A stretch of DNA of 8,260 bases from an uncultured Verrucomicrobiota bacterium (GTDB lineage Bacteria; Verrucomicrobiota; Verrucomicrobiia; Methylacidiphilales; Verrucolacustridaceae), in assembly GCA_903905395.1 (NCBI GenBank), contig CAIVGD010000152.1, forward strand, positions 1 to 8,260, in the 5' to 3' direction. Shown here piece by piece: positions 6,092 to 8,260 of this stretch (the stretch's first letter is position 1; every line of letters begins with the position of its first letter). The notes under the pieces are model-generated. The model was not told the origin of the DNA. It saw only the letters and a list, made by a program, of their open reading frames with translations, and did not search any database. The position numbers and the translations under genes were made by a program.

Positions 6092-6510
6092 GGATCCGTC
6101 GCCAGTGGCTGAAAACCGACCCAGACGCGCCGTGAGCGGGGTCCGTCAAACTCCGCAAAATAAATCATCTGCCAGGTTCCAAATCGGAGACTTCCGTTTT
6201 CGATCGGCCAGGCCAATTGGTTGCCGAGCATGGCGGCCTTGAGATGGGCCGCAGAATTCCCCTCGCCGTGCCGGTACTCGCGGTTCTTCCACGGTACCGC
6301 TTTTTCCAGCGCCACCGCGAGATCCAACCGCACATCAGGATCCGCTCCCTCTTGGATCGTGACCGCCGCCGTCGTGTGAGGAATGACGATGTGCAGTAGC
6401 CCATCCCGCCACCCCCGCCGGGCGGCGGCTTCCTCCAATAGTTGTGCTAAGGGCACAAATTCGGTATGGCTCCGTGTGGTAATGATGATTTCTTCCAGCA
6501 TCGAGGCCAT
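6073..6510 (-). CDS. yjbQ: YjbQ/UPF0047 family protein (secondary thiamine-phosphate synthase-like)
   Basis: The 145-residue protein matches the usual length of about 140 for UPF0047/YjbQ. It has the conserved HTTAAVTIQE at 45-54 followed by GADPDVRLD, then HGEGNSAAHLKAAMLG at 81-96 (containing one of the conserved histidines), and the closing GTWQMIYFAEFDGPRSR at 111-127. Family members form compact cytoplasmic trimers. E. coli YjbQ shows weak thiamine-phosphate synthase activity, but the physiological role is unsettled. The start is placed at the MASM Met (6510); the second Met (6501) is equally possible, and no Shine-Dalgarno helps. The frame stays open upstream to 6618, but that part lies inside the divergent SDR gene and does not look like the family. 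The stop lies within the amidase gene, a 19-base tail-to-tail overlap covering the last five residues. Confidence 0.9.
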   Translation of the reverse strand: MASMLEEIIITTRSHTEFVPLAQLLEEAAARRGWRDGLLHIVIPHTTAAVTIQEGADPDVRLDLAVALEKAVPWKNREYRHGEGNSAAHLKAAMLGNQLAWPIENGSLRFGTWQMIYFAEFDGPRSRRVWVGFQPLATDPQSKIS

Positions 6511-6513
6511 ATG
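6508..6513. promoter_or_regulatory. Back-to-back divergent start codons (CATATG)
   Basis: The minus-strand ATG of yjbQ (complement of 6508-6510) and the plus-strand ATG of the SDR gene (6511-6513) abut with no bases between. Any promoter, operator or leader for each gene must therefore lie in the coding sequence of the other, unless yjbQ really starts at 6501. A weak plus-strand candidate is TTGTGC (6442-6447), 17 bases, TATGGC (6465-6470), only 3 of 6 in each box. Confidence 0.35.
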
Positions 6514-7509
6514 ATTGTGGTAACAGGCGGAACCGGCTTTGTCGGGCGGGAAATTTGTCGCCGTCTGGCCGCCGATGGTCTCCCCGTCCGGGCGTTGGCC
6601 AGGACCGCCACTCTCCACCCCATTGCGGAAGGGGTTGAGTTTTTCCCTGCCGACATCACCCGCCCGGAAAGCCTTTCAGAGGCCTTCCGCGGGGCCAAGG
6701 CCATCATTCATACTGTGGGAATCATCCGGGAACATGGTTCTCAAACCTTTGCCCGCGTTCATCTGCGCGGCACGACGGACGTGGTCGCCGCCGCCCAGAC
6801 GGCCGGAGTTCCCCGTTTTATTTATCTCAGCGCGCTAGGAACCCGCCTCATGGCTGCCTCCCGTTATCACCAGACCAAATGGGGCGCGGAGGAAATCGTC
6901 CGCCAAAGCGGCCTCGCCTACACCATCTTTCGCCCGTCCCTCATCTACGGAAGCGGGGATGCCTTCACCACCATGCTGGCCGCTTGGATGCGCCCACCAC
7001 TTTCCTGGTTGTGCGGAGGTTTTTTGCCACTACCGGGCGGAGAAAACGTCACTCTTCGTCCGGTCGCCGTCGGCGAAATCGCCACGGCGGTCGTGCGCTC
7101 CCTCGGACAGGAAGTCGCCGTGGGGCAGACCTTCGATCTTTGCGGAGCGGAAACCACCCTGCGCGACCTCGCTCTCGACATCGCCCGGGTCATGGGTCGA
7201 TCCCCCACGTGGGTCGACCAATCGCCGTGGATGATTCCTGCCATGCTCCCATGGTTTTGGTTGAGCATGAAAAAACCGGTTCTTTTCCCCGTGCCGCTGA
7301 AACTCTGCCGCCTCATCGTCGGTGTTGCGGAAAAAATTCTGCCTCACCCACCCCTCACCACGGATCAGATCCTCATGCTGGAAGAGGGACAGGTGGGCGA
7401 CTCTGCTCCAGCCGCCCATCTTTTGGGTTTTCTGCCCAGCCCGCTTCTCCTGGGCCTTGCCTCCTACCTCGCCCCCTCTCAGGGAGGATTGGCCGATCGC
7501 CGCCCATGA
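6511..7509 (+). CDS. NAD(P)-binding SDR-family protein, NDUFA9-like (atypical/extended SDR)
   Basis: The 332-residue protein begins directly with the Rossmann strand and glycine motif TGGTGFVG (5-12). It continues with ADIT (47-50), IIHTVGIIREHG, YLSALG (105-110), Y119-HQT-K123 (YxxxK) and the 'YTIFRPSLIYGSGD' segment at 137-150, all typical of extended/atypical SDRs. The overall pattern is that of the NDUFA9-like (complex I 39 kDa subunit) and sugar-epimerase-like group common in bacteria. The Ser, Tyr and Lys positions of the SDR active site are present, but the substrate is unknown. The C-terminal third has hydrophobic, Trp- and Pro-rich stretches (for example 240-272) that may touch the membrane. 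GAGG lies 4 bases before the ATG. The start codon abuts that of divergent yjbQ, so its promoter must lie within yjbQ. The stop overlaps the next gene's ATG as ATGA. Confidence 0.87.
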   Translation: MIVVTGGTGFVGREICRRLAADGLPVRALARTATLHPIAEGVEFFPADITRPESLSEAFRGAKAIIHTVGIIREHGSQTFARVHLRGTTDVVAAAQTAGVPRFIYLSALGTRLMAASRYHQTKWGAEEIVRQSGLAYTIFRPSLIYGSGDAFTTMLAAWMRPPLSWLCGGFLPLPGGENVTLRPVAVGEIATAVVRSLGQEVAVGQTFDLCGAETTLRDLALDIARVMGRSPTWVDQSPWMIPAMLPWFWLSMKKPVLFPVPLKLCRLIVGVAEKILPHPPLTTDQILMLEEGQVGDSAPAAHLLGFLPSPLLLGLASYLAPSQGGLADRRP

Positions 7510-8260
7510 ACGAATCCACCCGCACATCCGAAACGGCTCGCACCTCCCGCATTCGGCGGGTTCTGCTGGTTGCCTTGGCAATCAATGTGGCGCTTGCCGC
7601 TCTCAAGTTTGGCATCGGTTGGCGGCTCGGCAGTTTGGGCGTTCTTTCAGATGCCATGCACTCTCTGCTGGATGGCGCGGCCAGCGTGATCGCCCTCATC
7701 GGTATCACCGCCGCCGCCCGCCCCCCCGATCCTCAACATCCCTACGGCCACCGGAAATTTGAGATCCTCACCACCATGGTGGTCGCCGGCCTCCTCTTCC
7801 TCAGCGCATGGGAAATTTTGGGGGCTGCCGTCCACCGCCTCTGGTATCACGCCCCAGCGCCGATCTTCAGTTGGGGATGCATGGCTCTTCTCACCGTGGG
7901 CGTCGTCGCCAACACCGCACTCTCCGCCTGGGAAAAACGGGCTGGCCTGGAGGTCTCCAGCCCTCTCCTTCTGGCGGATGCCGCTCATACCCGTACCGAT
8001 ATCTACTCTTCCCTCCTCGCAATCGCCTCGGTGGGTAGTGGTGCTCTGGGACTCCCTTGGCTCGATCCTCTTCTCGCGATCGGCATCGTTCTGTTCCTCG
8101 CCCGCGCTATCTACGAAATTTTTGTGGAAAGCGTGAAAGTCGTTTCCGATGCCACGCGGCTCGATCCCGCGCTGATTCGGGCCGTCGCGGAAGAAATCCC
8201 CGGCGTCCGCGGTGCTCACGCCATCCGCTCCCACGGCATGCAGAACGATATTCACATAGA
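7506..8260 (+). CDS. Cation diffusion facilitator (CDF) metal exporter, 3' end cut by window
   Basis: The frame from ATG 7506 stays open to the window end and gives 251 residues without a stop. It starts with a basic, polar N-terminus, then a first span at about 18-37. The second span holds SDAMHSLLD (H52, D56), and HPYGHRKFE at 78-86 is the conserved loop of the family. Two further spans follow, then ADAAHTRTD (H161, D165) in the fifth span and a sixth span at about 184-203. The cytoplasmic domain begins with VSDATRLDP and IPGVRGAHAIRSHG. The four metal ligands are H52, D56, H161 and D165, an HD-HD site of the kind common in zinc exporters; iron or manganese cannot be excluded. Family proteins export the metal from the cytoplasm in exchange for protons. 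The start overlaps the SDR stop as ATGA, suggesting translational coupling. About 50 or more C-terminal residues are expected beyond the window. Confidence 0.92.
   Translation, partial: MNESTRTSETARTSRIRRVLLVALAINVALAALKFGIGWRLGSLGVLSDAMHSLLDGAASVIALIGITAAARPPDPQHPYGHRKFEILTTMVVAGLLFLSAWEILGAAVHRLWYHAPAPIFSWGCMALLTVGVVANTALSAWEKRAGLEVSSPLLLADAAHTRTDIYSSLLAIASVGSGALGLPWLDPLLAIGIVLFLARAIYEIFVESVKVVSDATRLDPALIRAVAEEIPGVRGAHAIRSHGMQNDIHI

Noticed and set aside
6442..6458. TTGTGC-5-GCACAA inverted repeat upstream of the SDR gene, operator-like
   Set aside because: Six-base arms with a short spacer are expected by chance many times in a window of this size, and it lies in conserved yjbQ coding sequence.
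6511..6618. Longer YjbQ starting at 6618
   Set aside because: The extra 36 residues lie antisense to the conserved Rossmann motif of the SDR gene and do not match YjbQ, whose fold begins at about MLEEIIITT.
7647..8255. Long minus-strand open frame opposite the CDF gene
   Set aside because: It is an antisense shadow of a clear CDF protein in GC-rich DNA; its translation is low-complexity and shows no domain.

Overview
The window is a compact, GC-rich stretch of a bacterial chromosome. It carries nine protein genes, two of them cut by the window edges, and one tRNA gene. The membrane-anchored repeat protein, the exported LysM amidase and the heme chaperone fit a Gram-negative-type bacterium. 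Weak Shine-Dalgarno signals and the mix of genes (a stand-alone FEN-like 5'-3' exonuclease, a COG4586-type ABC ATPase, an NDUFA9-like SDR) make me lean towards Verrucomicrobiota/PVC. That placement is a guess from overall impression; no marker gene here settles it. I see no insertion sequence, phage gene, CRISPR array or other sign of a mobile region.

Left block (1-2322, plus strand): the 3' end of a stand-alone 5'-3' exonuclease overlaps hemW (radical SAM heme chaperone) by an ATGA. Two bases after hemW begins an ABC transporter ATPase with no permease beside it. The three genes look like one transcription unit. It ends facing a minus-strand ZIP-family metal transporter (2402-3154), with a small inverted repeat in the 79-base gap.

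Middle block: a minus-strand tRNA with anticodon CAT (3191-3264) lies just upstream of the ZIP gene and has a recognisable promoter. Divergent from it, on the plus strand, are a membrane-anchored TPR-like protein (3355-5064) and, 10 bases later, a secreted LysM-LysM-Amidase_2 cell-wall hydrolase (5075-6091).

Right block: a minus-strand YjbQ/UPF0047 gene (6073-6510) overlaps the amidase tail to tail. Its start codon abuts that of a divergent NAD(P)-binding SDR gene (6511-7509), giving the string CATATG. The SDR gene overlaps by an ATGA with a cation diffusion facilitator metal exporter (7506 to the window end).

Nearly all of this is recognisable housekeeping or envelope biology, and I do not see a clear undescribed multi-gene system. 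The points most worth checking are a QADLF sequence at the exonuclease C-terminus that matches the bacterial sliding-clamp-binding motif, the degenerate heme-binding motif in HemW, the orphan ABC ATPase, and the zero-length divergent junction at 6510/6511.
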